The notes under the pieces: model-generated
Seen by the model: only the letters and a program-made list of their open reading frames with translations
Databases searched by the model: none
Told to the model about the DNA's origin: nothing
Translations under genes and position numbers: made by a program
Part shown: positions 25,920-35,711 of the stretch, one piece after another
Numbering within the stretch: position 1 is the stretch's first letter
How the letters are laid out: each line of letters opens with the position of its first letter
Source of the DNA: JABMMZ01 sp040386935
Lineage (GTDB): Bacteria; Bacteroidota; Bacteroidia; NS11-12g; UBA955
Direction of reading: 5' to 3'
DNA length: 64,000 nt
NCBI GenBank assembly: GCA_040386935.1
Contig: JAZKEQ010000001.1
Location: 1-64,000, forward strand

Positions 25920-26027
25920 TAATTTTAGTTCGTCTAATGATTAAATGTGAATGTAAATGCTGTATTTACAATCTCTCATGTTATATGCTGATGCAAAAAA
26001 GCTATCTTTATAAGGGATAGCTTTTTT
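25920..26027 (+). ncRNA. Candidate small RNA ending in a strong terminator
   Basis: A gene-free stretch of 469 bases (25724-26192) separates tRNA-Arg and the TetR gene. Near its end is a perfect hairpin TGTAAAT-GCTGT-ATTTACA (25952-25970), followed 24 bases later by a strong terminator (25995-26027). A weak -7-like TAATTTTA lies at 25920-25927. No plus-strand gene lies upstream for more than 2 kb, so the terminator has no coding gene to serve. An 82-codon frame over this region has no recognisable composition and ends inside the terminator stem. A small RNA is an inference; direction is uncertain because the stem is symmetric. Confidence 0.35.
25995..26027 (+). terminator. Strong symmetric terminator hairpin
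   Basis: AAAAAAGCTATC and GATAGCTTTTTT form a perfect 12-bp stem around a 9-base loop. It could act in both directions. It insulates the efflux operon from the tRNA side. Confidence 0.85.
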
Positions 26028-26192
26028 GTTGTTTAAAAGCCCTATCAACATGTCTGAAATTGCCTCTAACTAATAAAATTTCCTTTAATCCTTTAAATAC
26101 TTCATTTCGTCTATAAACCTAAAAAACTTTCGGAGTAAAATTTGTTTCCAAAGTTTTTTTAGATTTATTTTGCGGCCGATTTAGAGAATAAC

Positions 26193-26813
26193 ATGCTGCT
26201 GAAAATTTGCACAATAGCCGAAAAACTCTTCATGCGGTATGGCATCAGAAGTATTACTATGGACGATGTAGCGCGTGAATTGAGCATTTCAAAGAAAACC
26301 CTATACCAATTTGTAGAAGATAAAGATGATTTGGTAAAAAAAACCATCTCTATGCATCTCGAAGAGATTGACCGCATGGCACTTTCCATCGTTTCGAACG
26401 AGGACAACGCCATCCAACAAATTCTAAAAATTGCCGAAATTATGATTTCTTTACATAAAGAGGTCAGTCAGGGATTATTATTTGATTTGAAAAAATTTCA
26501 CCCCGATTCATTCACAATGTTAATTGAACATCGCGAAAAAGTAATGTTCGGTGAAATTACCAAAAACCTTGAACTGGGTATTAAACAGAAACTGTACAGA
26601 AAAGATCTGAATGTTGAATTAACAGCAGGCTTCTATATGGCACTTGTTATGACTAGCCTTGACAGTGATATATCTGTGCTCATCAATACACCATTCAATG
26701 AGAAATATGCGTATCTCATTAATTATCACCTGACCGCCATCTGCACTGATGAAGGTCTGACCTATCTCCACAAACACAAAAAAAATCTAACCAAACCATC
26801 CTTAATACAATGA
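26193..26813 (+). CDS. TetR/AcrR-family transcriptional regulator
   Basis: 206 residues. The N-terminal helix-turn-helix is typical: 'AEKLFMRYGIRSITMDDVAR' and 'ELSISKKTLYQFVEDKDDLV' (about residues 10-50), followed by an all-helical ligand-binding region. It is the first gene of the efflux operon and overlaps the TolC-family gene by 4 bp (ATGA). It probably represses its own operon and is relieved by a pump substrate, as for AcrR-type regulators; operator sites are not obvious upstream. Start ATG 26193 is the only sensible choice. Confidence 0.95.
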   Translation: MLLKICTIAEKLFMRYGIRSITMDDVARELSISKKTLYQFVEDKDDLVKKTISMHLEEIDRMALSIVSNEDNAIQQILKIAEIMISLHKEVSQGLLFDLKKFHPDSFTMLIEHREKVMFGEITKNLELGIKQKLYRKDLNVELTAGFYMALVMTSLDSDISVLINTPFNEKYAYLINYHLTAICTDEGLTYLHKHKKNLTKPSLIQ

Positions 26814-28138
26814 AAATAAATTTGCTCACATTGCTCTGTTTGTTAGCCTGTATCTCGGCTTATTCCCAAACGAACGGAAGCAAGACGACTGACACCACTA
26901 CTTTCTCGTTACAACAGGCCATAGATTATGCTTTGGCCAACAATCTCTCTTACAAAAATGCCATAGCCGATATTGCTTATGCTGAACAGCAGGTTAAAGA
27001 AGTAAAATCAATTGGTATTCCTCAGGCCAAAATACAAGTGCAGTTTCAGGATGCTATTCAGAAACAGGTATTTGTATTCCCTGTAAATGGCGTTCCTACT
27101 CCCATCAGAATTGGCAACAAGTACACCACACAAGCTGCTTTCAATCTTAGTTGGCTGATGTTGGATGGCACCTACTTTTTGGGGCTTAAAGCCGCTAATG
27201 AATTCACTGAACTATCGCGCAGAGTGGCTGTAAAAACAGAAGTGGATTTAAAGGCAGATGTTGCTAAAACATATTTTATGGCATTGATTACTGCAGAAAA
27301 CATCAAATTGGTAAGCAGCAGTATGCAAACAATTAAAGCCCTGTATGATCAGACATATGCACTCAATCAAGAAGGTTTGGTAGAATCACTGGATGTAGAC
27401 AGATTGAAATTACAATTGAACAATACAGAGGTAACAAAAAACAAATTGAACGATCAGTATCAAATTGTATTAGCATTATTAAAAACTAAAATTGGGATGA
27501 AACCAGAGCAACCCATTAAACTGAGTGAAGATATCAACGCACTTAACGACCGTTATGCTGTAAGCGATACATCAGAGTTAAAACTGGGCAACAGATCTGA
27601 ATACCAAATACTGCAACAGCAAATGACATTGAACAGATACAATGTTAAGCGTTTTGAGTATGGTAAATACCCAAGTTTAGCAGGAGGATTTACCTACCAG
27701 CAAAGTACTTTTGGAGAAACGATAGATTACAGCAAATGGTATGACAACTATTTTATTGGTCTGCAATTAAACATTCCCATTTTCTCAGGATTTGGTAATG
27801 ATGCTAAAATTCAAAAAGCAAAAATTGATGTTATCAAAACTGAAAACACGATGGCCAACACTGAAAACTACATGCGGTTCGAAGTATTTCAAGCCAAGCA
27901 AAAGTATCTGAGAGCTCAGGAATATGTTGAACAGCAAAAAGAAAATCTTGAACTAGCCAATAGAATTGTGAATACAACAACCATTAAATATAAAGAAGGT
28001 GTAGGAAGCAACCTTGAAATAACAACTGCAACACAAGACCAGAAAACAGCACAAACCAATTACCTAAACGCCCTTTACGACTTACTAGTAGCTAAATTAG
28101 ACTACAACCAGGCCATGGGACAAACAAGCAAATTTTAA
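26810..28138 (+). CDS. TolC-family outer-membrane efflux channel
   Basis: 442 residues with a signal peptide ('MKINLLTLLCLLACISAYSQ') and two long helical repeats typical of TolC/OEP proteins: 'FSLQQAIDYALANNLSYKNA', 'AELRR-like' coiled segments, 'YDQTYALNQEGLVESLDVDR', 'GLQLNIPIFSGFGNDAKIQK', and near the end 'YKEGVGSNLEITTATQDQKT'. It forms the trimeric outer-membrane exit duct for the RND pump encoded downstream. Its start codon overlaps the regulator's stop. Confidence 0.95.
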   Translation: MKINLLTLLCLLACISAYSQTNGSKTTDTTTFSLQQAIDYALANNLSYKNAIADIAYAEQQVKEVKSIGIPQAKIQVQFQDAIQKQVFVFPVNGVPTPIRIGNKYTTQAAFNLSWLMLDGTYFLGLKAANEFTELSRRVAVKTEVDLKADVAKTYFMALITAENIKLVSSSMQTIKALYDQTYALNQEGLVESLDVDRLKLQLNNTEVTKNKLNDQYQIVLALLKTKIGMKPEQPIKLSEDINALNDRYAVSDTSELKLGNRSEYQILQQQMTLNRYNVKRFEYGKYPSLAGGFTYQQSTFGETIDYSKWYDNYFIGLQLNIPIFSGFGNDAKIQKAKIDVIKTENTMANTENYMRFEVFQAKQKYLRAQEYVEQQKENLELANRIVNTTTIKYKEGVGSNLEITTATQDQKTAQTNYLNALYDLLVAKLDYNQAMGQTSKF

Positions 28139-28167
28139 TAAAACATACATTTAATAACATCAATATA

Positions 28168-29289
28168 ATGAAGACCTTAATAACATTTACAATTTCATTA
28201 GTACTGCTTACAGCATGTAAAAGTGGAGATAATTCACTTGAAGCAAAGAAAAAAGAACTTGCTGCACTGCAAACAGAAGCCAAAACTATTGACGATAAAA
28301 TTAAAACACTGCAAGAACTTATTGCAAAACTGGATACTACCTCCAACAAGGATGAGATAACCGAAGTTAATGCCATGGCATTAACACTTCAACCCTTTAA
28401 AACTTATATTGAAGTACAAGGTAGAATAGATGCAGATGAAAATGTATCGCTTTCATCACAAATACCCGGAATGGTAACAAAAATCAATGTAAAAGTAGGT
28501 CAGGAAGTAAGTAAAGGACAGGTATTGGCTGAAACCGATGCCAGCGCTATCTACCAACAAATATCAGATTTGCAAACCAATCTGGATTTAGCCAAACAGG
28601 TTTTCCAAAAACAAGAAAACTTGTGGAAGCAAAAAATAGGCACAGAAATTCAATACCTGCAATCAAAAACAACCAAAGAAAGCCTTGAGAAAAAAATGGG
28701 TGCTTTGCAGGAACAGGTAAGAATGAGCAAAATCATTTCTCCTATCAATGGAACTGTAGATGCGGTAAATATTAAAATAGCACAACAGATAATGCCGGGA
28801 ATGGGTGCTATTAATGTTGTTAATTTCTCGAACCTGAAAGTAAAAGCAGATGTTGCCGAAACATATTCAGCACGTGTAAAAACAGGCAACGAAGTGTTGA
28901 TTTTCTTCCCTGACATTAAAGATTCTTTAACTGCAAAAGTTAATTACGCATCACGTGCCATCAATCTTTTAACCAGAACATTTGGTGTTGAAGTATTACT
29001 AAATAACAACAAAGATTACCATCCTAACATGGTTGCTAAATTGAGAATCAATGATTACCAATCAGCAAAACCACAAATCGTTGTACCTGTTAAATTTATT
29101 CAAAAAGGAACAAATGAGAGTTATGTAATGGTGATAGAAAACAATATAGCCGTTAAAAAAATAGTGAAAATCAGTCATGAATATAATGGTCTTGCAGAAA
29201 TATCAGAAGGCCTAAAAGAAGGTGACCTGATGATCACAGAGGGCTATGATATCATCAATGAAAATGACACCATTGCCCTTAAAAAATAA
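28168..29289 (+). CDS. RND efflux periplasmic adaptor (membrane fusion protein), lipoprotein
   Basis: 373 residues. The N-terminus is a lipoprotein signal ('LVLLTACKSG', lipobox LTAC), followed by a coiled coil (about 25-60, 'KKKELAALQTEAKTIDDKIK'). The lipoyl/barrel-sandwich halves are 'VSLSSQIPGMVTKINVKVGQ' and 'MSKIISPINGTVDAVNIKIA', joined by the alpha-hairpin 'NLDLAKQVFQKQENLWKQKI'. A beta-barrel and membrane-proximal region follow. It links the RND permease to the TolC-type duct. The spacing of 29 bp from the TolC gene and 44 bp to the permease gene supports one operon. Confidence 0.95.
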   Translation: MKTLITFTISLVLLTACKSGDNSLEAKKKELAALQTEAKTIDDKIKTLQELIAKLDTTSNKDEITEVNAMALTLQPFKTYIEVQGRIDADENVSLSSQIPGMVTKINVKVGQEVSKGQVLAETDASAIYQQISDLQTNLDLAKQVFQKQENLWKQKIGTEIQYLQSKTTKESLEKKMGALQEQVRMSKIISPINGTVDAVNIKIAQQIMPGMGAINVVNFSNLKVKADVAETYSARVKTGNEVLIFFPDIKDSLTAKVNYASRAINLLTRTFGVEVLLNNNKDYHPNMVAKLRINDYQSAKPQIVVPVKFIQKGTNESYVMVIENNIAVKKIVKISHEYNGLAEISEGLKEGDLMITEGYDIINENDTIALKK

Positions 29290-29333
29290 TTTTTGGATTC
29301 CCCTTATTTAACACCATTAAATGACATGCAATT

Positions 29334-32300
29334 ATGTTAGAAAAATTTAAAGAATTCAAGCCTTCAAGTTGGGCGATTGAAAACAAAGTAACCACATACC
29401 TGATTACCATATTTATTTCACTGGCAGGTATAATGGCTTACAACAGTCTCCCCAAAGAAAACTTCCCGGATATAACTGTACCAACAATTTATATCAATAC
29501 AGTTAATGGAGGAAACTCTCCTACCAATATAGAAAACACCATTACAAAACCTATTGAAAAAAGGTTGAAAGCCATTTCAGGTGTGAAGAAATTTACCAGT
29601 ACCTCACTTCAGGATGTATCTATTATTGTTGTTGAATTTCATACAGATGTAAAAGTTGATGTAGCCAAACTTAAAGTGAAAGATGCGGTTGATGAAGCCC
29701 GTGGCGACATGCCTTCAACATTGACCAGGGAGCCAATGATCAAGGAAATAGCCTTTTCTGAAATCCCTATCATGTACATCAATGTAGCGGGTAATTACGA
29801 TTTGAAAGAATTGAAAAAATATGCTGAAGCGCTACAAGACAAAGTTGAAGGATTAAAAGAAATCAACGAAGTAAAACTAGTAGGAGCGCTTGAAAGAGAA
29901 ATTCAGGTAAATATAGATGCCTATAAATTACAAGCAGCACAGTTGACACTTGGCGACCTACAACGCGCCATTGCTCAGGAAAACTTGACCATTACCGGAG
30001 GTAATATTCCTTTGAATGGCATGAAACCAACACTGAGTATCAAGAGCGAATTTCAAGACCCTAAAGAGATTGAAAACATAGTAGTAACATCAGCTTCAGG
30101 TGCTCGATTATTTATTAAAGATATTGCAGAAGTAAAAGATGCTTTCGAAGAACAAGAGAGTTATTCAAGCACTATGGGTAAAAATGTTATTACGCTGAAT
30201 GTTGTTAAACGATCTGGTGAAAACCTTATCGTAGCAGCTGATAAAATTAAGGCGTTAATCGCTGAAATGAAAAAGGCTGAATTCCCTTCAGGTTTGGACA
30301 TTACCATCAGTGGCGACCAAAGTAACAGCACTAAAGTAAGTTTACATGAATTAATCAATACTATTATCATTGGTTTTGTGCTTGTAACTATTGTGCTTAT
30401 GTTTTTCATGGGTGTTACAAATGCACTATTCGTTGCCCTTTCTGTACCACTCTCTATGTTTATCGCCTTCTTGATTATGCCAAGTATCGGATTCTCATTT
30501 AACATGATTGTATTATTTGCATTCATTCTGGCTTTGGGTATTGTGGTGGATGACGCGATTGTAGTAATTGAAAATACGCACCGGCTATTTGACAATGGTA
30601 AACGCGATATTAAAACGGCTGCAAAAATGGCTGTTGGTGAAGTATTCATGCCCGTACTTTCGGGAACCATTACGACACTTGCACCATTTATTCCATTGGC
30701 ATTCTGGGGTGGCATTATCGGTAAGTTCATGTACTTCCTGCCTGTTACCTTAATTATCTCCCTATTGGCATCATTATTTGTTGCTTATATCATTAACCCC
30801 GTATTCGCTGTCGACTTCATGAAATCACACGAAGAAGAAGCAAAAAAATATGGCAAAATTAATCGCAAAGCAAGATTACAATTACTGATATATGGTCTGA
30901 TTACTTTGTTTTCATACTTAACCGGCAATGTCGGTATTGGCAACTTCACCATCTTTTTAGCACTGTTCCTTGTATTAAACAGATTATGGCTTTACAAAGT
31001 AATTGAAGCATGGCAGTTCAAAATCTGGCCTAAATTTATTGAGCAATACACAAAACTATTGAAATGGTGTCTAAAAAAACCTTGGCGACCGGTTGGTTTA
31101 GTATTCCTCATGTTTGTTTTTTCTGTAATTTTCTTTGTTGCAAGATCCCCAAAAGTCGTATTCTTCCCAAGTGGCGACCCCAATAACGTATATGTATATG
31201 TAAAACTTCCTGAAGGCAGCGACCCCGCTGTAACCAATGCGGTAATGCGTAAAGTGGAAGAAAAAGTATACTCTGTGTTAGGAAAAAACAACCCAATGGT
31301 TGAATCAATGATATCTAACGTAACAATAGGTGTTACCGACCCTGCAGAAGGTGACCAGAATGCCTATCCAAACAAGGGAAAGATTGCCATTGCGTTTGTT
31401 GAATTTGAAAAAAGACACGGGCAATCAACAACAGACTATTTGCAAAAATTACAAGCACTAAAATGGAATATTCCTGAGGCTGAAATTGTTGTAAATAAAG
31501 AACAAAACGGACCGCCTACACCTAAACCAATTAGTATTGAAATTATAGGTGAGAAATTTGAGGATTTAGTAAAAAACTCAAATGATTTAAAACGATTCCT
31601 GACCGATGCTAAAATTGATGGTGTCGTTAATCTTAAATCGGACTTTGTAAGCAATAAACCGGAAATTGTTTTTGATATCGACAGAGAAAGAGCCATGCGC
31701 GAAGGACTTTCTACGTCTCAATTAGCCATGGAAATAAGAGGTGCTGTATATGGTATTGAAGCCTCTAAATTCAGAGATGTTGACGATGAGTATCCTATCC
31801 AATTGCGCTATCAAGCAGATCAAAGATCAGATATAGAAACATTGAGGAACTTGAAAATTACCTACCGCGACATGAATATGGGTGGCGTTGTAAGAAGTGT
31901 GCCATTATCATCCGTTTGCAATGTGAGATATGATTATACCTACGCAGGCATTAAACGCAAAAATGAAAAAAGGGTTATCACGCTCTTTTCGGATTTGAAA
32001 GATGGCTACAACCCGAATGAAGTAGTAGAAAAAGTTCAGGAGAAAATGAAAAAATTCAAACCAACCGGCAATGTTGTAGTGAAATTTGCGGGAGATACTG
32101 AAGAACAAGCAGAAACAATGAGTTTTCTTGGCAATGCAATGTTAACAGCTATTGGTTTAATGCTATTAGTATTGGTAGGACTATTTAACTCATTGGGCAA
32201 ACCACTCATCATATTATCTGAGATTATTTTCAGTATTGTGGGTGTATTAATTGGTGTGGCTGCATTTAAAATGGACATGAGTATTGTAATGACAGGTATT

Positions 32301-32798
32301 GGTATTGTTGCACTGGGAGGTATCGTTGTAAGGAACGGTATCTTGCTGGTTGAGTTTGCGGAATTCTCTCGAGAAAAAGGCATGCGTCTATATGAATCTA
32401 CTGTAGAAGCCGGCAGAACCCGTATGACGCCTGTTATACTAACAGCTGCTGCTGCCATACTAGGCTTAATTCCATTGGCTGTAGGTTTAAATATCAATTT
32501 CGAAACATTGTTTACAAAATTAGATCCTCAGATTTTCTTTGGTGGCGACAGTGTTGCTTTCTTCGGACCATTAAGCTGGACAATGATTTTTGGATTGTTC
32601 TTTGCCACGGCATTAACATTGTTATTGATTCCTGCCATGTATTTGATTGCTGAAAGACTGAAGCGCAAGTCTATAATTATTCTTAAACATTACGACTTAC
32701 CATCACTTCTGATGTATATTCCATTCTTCATCCTTGTTACAAGATTTATCATGTGGATAAGAGGAACTAAGTTAGACTACGGTGATCTGGACTACTAA
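29334..32798 (+). CDS. RND-family (HAE1/AcrB-like) efflux permease
   Basis: 1154 residues, longer than the usual 1030-1060. TM1 is followed by the porter domain ('YNSLPKENFPDITVPTIYIN', 'KPIEKRLKAISGVKKFTSTS'). The TM4 segment carries the proton-relay acidic pair in 'ILALGIVVDDAIVVIENT'. The second half has 'GIVALGGIVVRNGILLVEFA' and 'RTRMTPVILTAAAAILGLIP'. The extra length is mainly between TM6 and TM7 (about residues 498-590), where further hydrophobic segments are seen ('LQLLIYGLITLFSYL', 'GNFTIFLALFLVLNRLWL'), and a C-terminal extension with another hydrophobic helix. Substrate unknown; drugs, bile-like compounds or lipids are possible. It closes the efflux operon at a terminator. Confidence 0.95.
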   Translation: MLEKFKEFKPSSWAIENKVTTYLITIFISLAGIMAYNSLPKENFPDITVPTIYINTVNGGNSPTNIENTITKPIEKRLKAISGVKKFTSTSLQDVSIIVVEFHTDVKVDVAKLKVKDAVDEARGDMPSTLTREPMIKEIAFSEIPIMYINVAGNYDLKELKKYAEALQDKVEGLKEINEVKLVGALEREIQVNIDAYKLQAAQLTLGDLQRAIAQENLTITGGNIPLNGMKPTLSIKSEFQDPKEIENIVVTSASGARLFIKDIAEVKDAFEEQESYSSTMGKNVITLNVVKRSGENLIVAADKIKALIAEMKKAEFPSGLDITISGDQSNSTKVSLHELINTIIIGFVLVTIVLMFFMGVTNALFVALSVPLSMFIAFLIMPSIGFSFNMIVLFAFILALGIVVDDAIVVIENTHRLFDNGKRDIKTAAKMAVGEVFMPVLSGTITTLAPFIPLAFWGGIIGKFMYFLPVTLIISLLASLFVAYIINPVFAVDFMKSHEEEAKKYGKINRKARLQLLIYGLITLFSYLTGNVGIGNFTIFLALFLVLNRLWLYKVIEAWQFKIWPKFIEQYTKLLKWCLKKPWRPVGLVFLMFVFSVIFFVARSPKVVFFPSGDPNNVYVYVKLPEGSDPAVTNAVMRKVEEKVYSVLGKNNPMVESMISNVTIGVTDPAEGDQNAYPNKGKIAIAFVEFEKRHGQSTTDYLQKLQALKWNIPEAEIVVNKEQNGPPTPKPISIEIIGEKFEDLVKNSNDLKRFLTDAKIDGVVNLKSDFVSNKPEIVFDIDRERAMREGLSTSQLAMEIRGAVYGIEASKFRDVDDEYPIQLRYQADQRSDIETLRNLKITYRDMNMGGVVRSVPLSSVCNVRYDYTYAGIKRKNEKRVITLFSDLKDGYNPNEVVEKVQEKMKKFKPTGNVVVKFAGDTEEQAETMSFLGNAMLTAIGLMLLVLVGLFNSLGKPLIILSEIIFSIVGVLIGVAAFKMDMSIVMTGIGIVALGGIVVRNGILLVEFAEFSREKGMRLYESTVEAGRTRMTPVILTAAAAILGLIPLAVGLNINFETLFTKLDPQIFFGGDSVAFFGPLSWTMIFGLFFATALTLLLIPAMYLIAERLKRKSIIILKHYDLPSLLMYIPFFILVTRFIMWIRGTKLDYGDLDY

Positions 32799-32818
32799 AA
32801 TATTCTATCGCTAAAACC

Positions 32819-32852
32819 AAAAAGCCCTGTTCTGAAAAGACAGGGTTTTTTA
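32819..32852 (+). terminator. Terminator between RND permease and WG-repeat gene
   Basis: AAAAAGCCCTGT pairs with ACAGGGTTTTTT (one G:T) around a 9-base loop. It lies about 20 bp after the permease stop and before the convergent WG-repeat gene, and could serve both. Confidence 0.85.
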
Positions 32853-32890
32853 TTGTTCAAAATTTTAAAACAACTGATTGATTGTAAAAA

Positions 32891-34042
32891 TTAGTACTCC
32901 CTAAAAAACTCTTTGCCGTATGTATTGATGACACCCATACGACCGTTTTTCTTAACGATAGCAAAGCCATTAACAAACTGCTCTGCACTTTCATAAATAA
33001 ACGGAATAATTACATCTGCATACTTATTACAATAACCCCAATAACCGGCTTTGTTTTGTACCGGTACTAATTTATTTCCAAATATTCCTACACTGGTAAT
33101 GGGCATATCGAATTCCCCCTTGGTGAAAAACATGGAATCATAAAAACGAATGCTAGGCAACATAAATCCTATAACACCAAGATACATTGAGTCGCTTAGA
33201 TGTTGAGCATAAGAAAATTCTTCTGAAAACTCCCCCTTCTTATTGATAAAGAATCTCTTGTAGGCCATATCACTTGGCACATTGATAATCGCCTTGCCGT
33301 CTTTAAATTCTTTTTCATAGTTGATGTAATCCGCATAATTAATTCCTTCATAAAAAAAGTTTGAGAGAACAACCTTTCCGGTGGAATCTATAAACTGCAA
33401 ATTGTAAAAAGTGCGAATGGTATTATTTTCAAGTATCTGAGATTTTACATAGACTCCTGCCAGACCTTCACTGAAGATTCCTGCAGGCTGTATATTTTCA
33501 GCAAGTTCAAGTGTCTTTCCTTTTTTATCAATATAGAAAAAACGGCCTTTATCCTTAGCCAACAAAAATCCTGATTTATAATAAATACTGGAAGAATCAA
33601 ATCCCGGCTCTCTTACCCATGCGCCCTTTGTATCGATTATCCCTAATTTTTTCTGCATCGACACAATCGCTCTTCCTTCCGAAAAATTTTCAGCCGCTGA
33701 AAATATTTTACCAAATGGATTTTTGCCTTCTTCATTAATGAAATATGCTTTGCCTTTATGTGTTGTAACCGGGCATAAACCCTCTTTGAAGCGCCCGTAT
33801 TGTTTAAACGCTTCAGTTATAACTTCACCCTTCTTGTTAATACCGTAATACATGGTATCAATTTTCACAAAAGCCATATTGCTTTCAAAAAAATCGGCCA
33901 GTTGAAAACGGGGTTCAATAACAATGTTTCCGGCTGTATCGCAGTAGCCCCATTTCTCACTGAAACGGTAAGGCACTAATTGTGCTTTTAATTCTTGCTG
34001 TCCAAACAACAACAGTGCGAAAATTATAACAATTGACTTCAT
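32891..34042 (-). CDS. Secreted WG-repeat protein
   Basis: 383 residues with a signal peptide ('MKSIVIIFALLLFGQQ') and about eight WG/KWG-type repeats, of which the clearest are 'SEKWGYCDTAGNIVIEPRF', 'YGINKKGEVITEAFKQYGRF', 'KLGIIDTKGAWVREPGFD' and 'GYWGYCNKYADVIIPFIYES'. WG repeats form beta-rich structures and are often exported; no catalytic function is established. It converges on the efflux operon terminator and lies 43 bp downstream of mce. Confidence 0.9.
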   Translation of the reverse strand: MKSIVIIFALLLFGQQELKAQLVPYRFSEKWGYCDTAGNIVIEPRFQLADFFESNMAFVKIDTMYYGINKKGEVITEAFKQYGRFKEGLCPVTTHKGKAYFINEEGKNPFGKIFSAAENFSEGRAIVSMQKKLGIIDTKGAWVREPGFDSSSIYYKSGFLLAKDKGRFFYIDKKGKTLELAENIQPAGIFSEGLAGVYVKSQILENNTIRTFYNLQFIDSTGKVVLSNFFYEGINYADYINYEKEFKDGKAIINVPSDMAYKRFFINKKGEFSEEFSYAQHLSDSMYLGVIGFMLPSIRFYDSMFFTKGEFDMPITSVGIFGNKLVPVQNKAGYWGYCNKYADVIIPFIYESAEQFVNGFAIVKKNGRMGVINTYGKEFFREY

Positions 34043-34085
34043 TCAGTGGATTAGATTCAAAATGTATACCATGCGTTGCTTGACT

Positions 34086-34484
34086 TTATTTTTCCTGGCA
34101 AATTTCGGTTAACACCCCATTGGTTGCTTTAGGATGAGCAAAGGCGATTAATTTATTATCGGCTCCTTCCTTAGGTTGCTCATGCAGCATAGCAAAGCCT
34201 TCATTCAACAGCCTGTTAATTTCACTTTGTGCATTATCAACACCAAAGGCTATGTGGTGAATCCCCTCTCCTTTTTTTTCTATGAATTTTGCAATGGCAC
34301 TATCCGGATTGGTGGCTTGAAGCAATTCTATCTTGGTATCACCCACCATAAAAAAACTGGTAATCACCCCTTCACTTTCTACTGTTTCTGATTTATATGG
34401 CTGGGTATTCAGCAATTTTGAAAATAGCGCATTGGAAATCTCCAGATCTTTAACCGCAATTCCTATGTGTTCAATTTTGTTCAT
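34086..34484 (-). CDS. mce: Methylmalonyl-CoA epimerase
   Basis: 132 residues, normal length for this VOC-fold metalloenzyme, which interconverts (2R)- and (2S)-methylmalonyl-CoA in propionate and odd-chain/branched-chain catabolism. Motifs: 'IEHIGIAVKDLEISNALF' (metal-ligand His near residue 6), 'IELLQATNPDSAIAKFIEKK', 'GEGIHHIAFGVDN' (second His pair) and 'NGVLTEICQ' (final Glu ligand). No methylmalonyl-CoA mutase or carboxylase gene is in the window. Confidence 0.93.
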   Translation of the reverse strand: MNKIEHIGIAVKDLEISNALFSKLLNTQPYKSETVESEGVITSFFMVGDTKIELLQATNPDSAIAKFIEKKGEGIHHIAFGVDNAQSEINRLLNEGFAMLHEQPKEGADNKLIAFAHPKATNGVLTEICQEK

Positions 34485-34587
34485 CGTTATTTTTTTAACT
34501 GCAATAATACTTCATATTTGATTTCCATGAACTTTTGATAAAAAACTTAGCATAGGGTATTTTCATTTTTTTGATGTTATTTGCAGC

Positions 34588-35643
34588 ATGGCAAACAGCA
34601 TAGGTGAACAATTCAGGGTCACTTCATTTGGCGAATCACACGGACCTGCAATAGGAGTTGTTATAGACGGAATTCCGGCAGGTATTGAAGTGGATGAAAA
34701 ATTCATCCAGTCAATGTTGGAAAAACGCAAACCGGGTCAATCGGCCATTACTACCCAAAGAAAAGAAGACGATTTTTTTGAAATTGTATCCGGTGTATTC
34801 GAAGGCAAAAGTACCGGTGCCCCTATTTGTTTTATTATTCTCAATTTAGACCAACAATCAAAAGACTACAGTGCTTTAAAAAATATTTATCGCCCGGGTC
34901 ATGCTGATTACACCTATCAAAAAAAATATGGTATCCGCGATTACAATGGTGGTGGACGAAGCAGTGCCCGCATTACTGCTGGCTGGGTAGCTGCAGGCGC
35001 ATTGGCCATGTTGTATTTAAAAAAAGTATCCAATATTCAAATAGAAGCAATAGTCAGTAGCGTCTACAACATTGCTCTTCCCAAACCCTACGATCAATAC
35101 AATTGGGGCAGTATTGAAAATCCTGTGAGATGCCCGGATAAAGTAACTGCTGAGAAAATGGAAGCATTAATTGAAGAAATGAAACAGACCAAAGATTCTG
35201 TTGGAGGAACCATCGCCTGTCGCATTCTCAATACTCCTGTTGGTTTGGGTGAACCGGTTTTCAATAAATTAAATGCCGATTTAGCCCATGCAATGCTGAA
35301 TATCAATGCAGTAAAGGGTATTCAATTTGGATCCGGATTCGAAAGTGCGCAATTAAAAGGAAGTGAAAACAACGATACAATTGATGGAAACACCAATCAC
35401 GATGGTGGAATTACCGGAGGCATCAGCAATGGACGTCCGATTGAATTTGAACTGGCTTTTAAACCTGCCAGCTCCATTGGGCGACCTCAAAATATGCTAA
35501 ATACCGATGGGTCTATAGAATCTATCAATATAGAAGGCAGGCATGATCCATGTGTTTTACCCCGTGCTATCGCCATTGTAGAGGCAATGGCTGCCATTGT
35601 GACAGCCGATCACTTTATGAGGAATTTGAAATTTGTGCAATAA
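34588..35643 (+). CDS. aroC: Chorismate synthase
   Basis: 351 residues. The enzyme converts EPSP to chorismate, the last common step to aromatic amino acids, and needs reduced FMN. Signatures: 'FRVTSFGESHGPAIGVVIDG' at the N-terminus, 'RPGHADYTYQKKYGIRDYNG' then 'GGRSSARITAGWVAAGALA', 'DSVGGTIACRI', 'DGGITGGISNG' and 'RHDPCVLPRAIAIVEAM' at the end. Length is typical. It is divergent from mce and apparently monocistronic. Confidence 0.98.
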   Translation: MANSIGEQFRVTSFGESHGPAIGVVIDGIPAGIEVDEKFIQSMLEKRKPGQSAITTQRKEDDFFEIVSGVFEGKSTGAPICFIILNLDQQSKDYSALKNIYRPGHADYTYQKKYGIRDYNGGGRSSARITAGWVAAGALAMLYLKKVSNIQIEAIVSSVYNIALPKPYDQYNWGSIENPVRCPDKVTAEKMEALIEEMKQTKDSVGGTIACRILNTPVGLGEPVFNKLNADLAHAMLNINAVKGIQFGSGFESAQLKGSENNDTIDGNTNHDGGITGGISNGRPIEFELAFKPASSIGRPQNMLNTDGSIESINIEGRHDPCVLPRAIAIVEAMAAIVTADHFMRNLKFVQ

Positions 35644-35711
35644 AATGACGAAAAATTGACCTTTTTTTACCGAAATTTGTAGTCTAATTTTTTTAAACAG
35701 CACAATTCACA

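Noticed and set aside
25772..26020. 82-codon open frame before the TetR gene
   Set aside because: No recognisable features, ends inside a terminator stem and lacks a promoter match; a small RNA fits at least as well.
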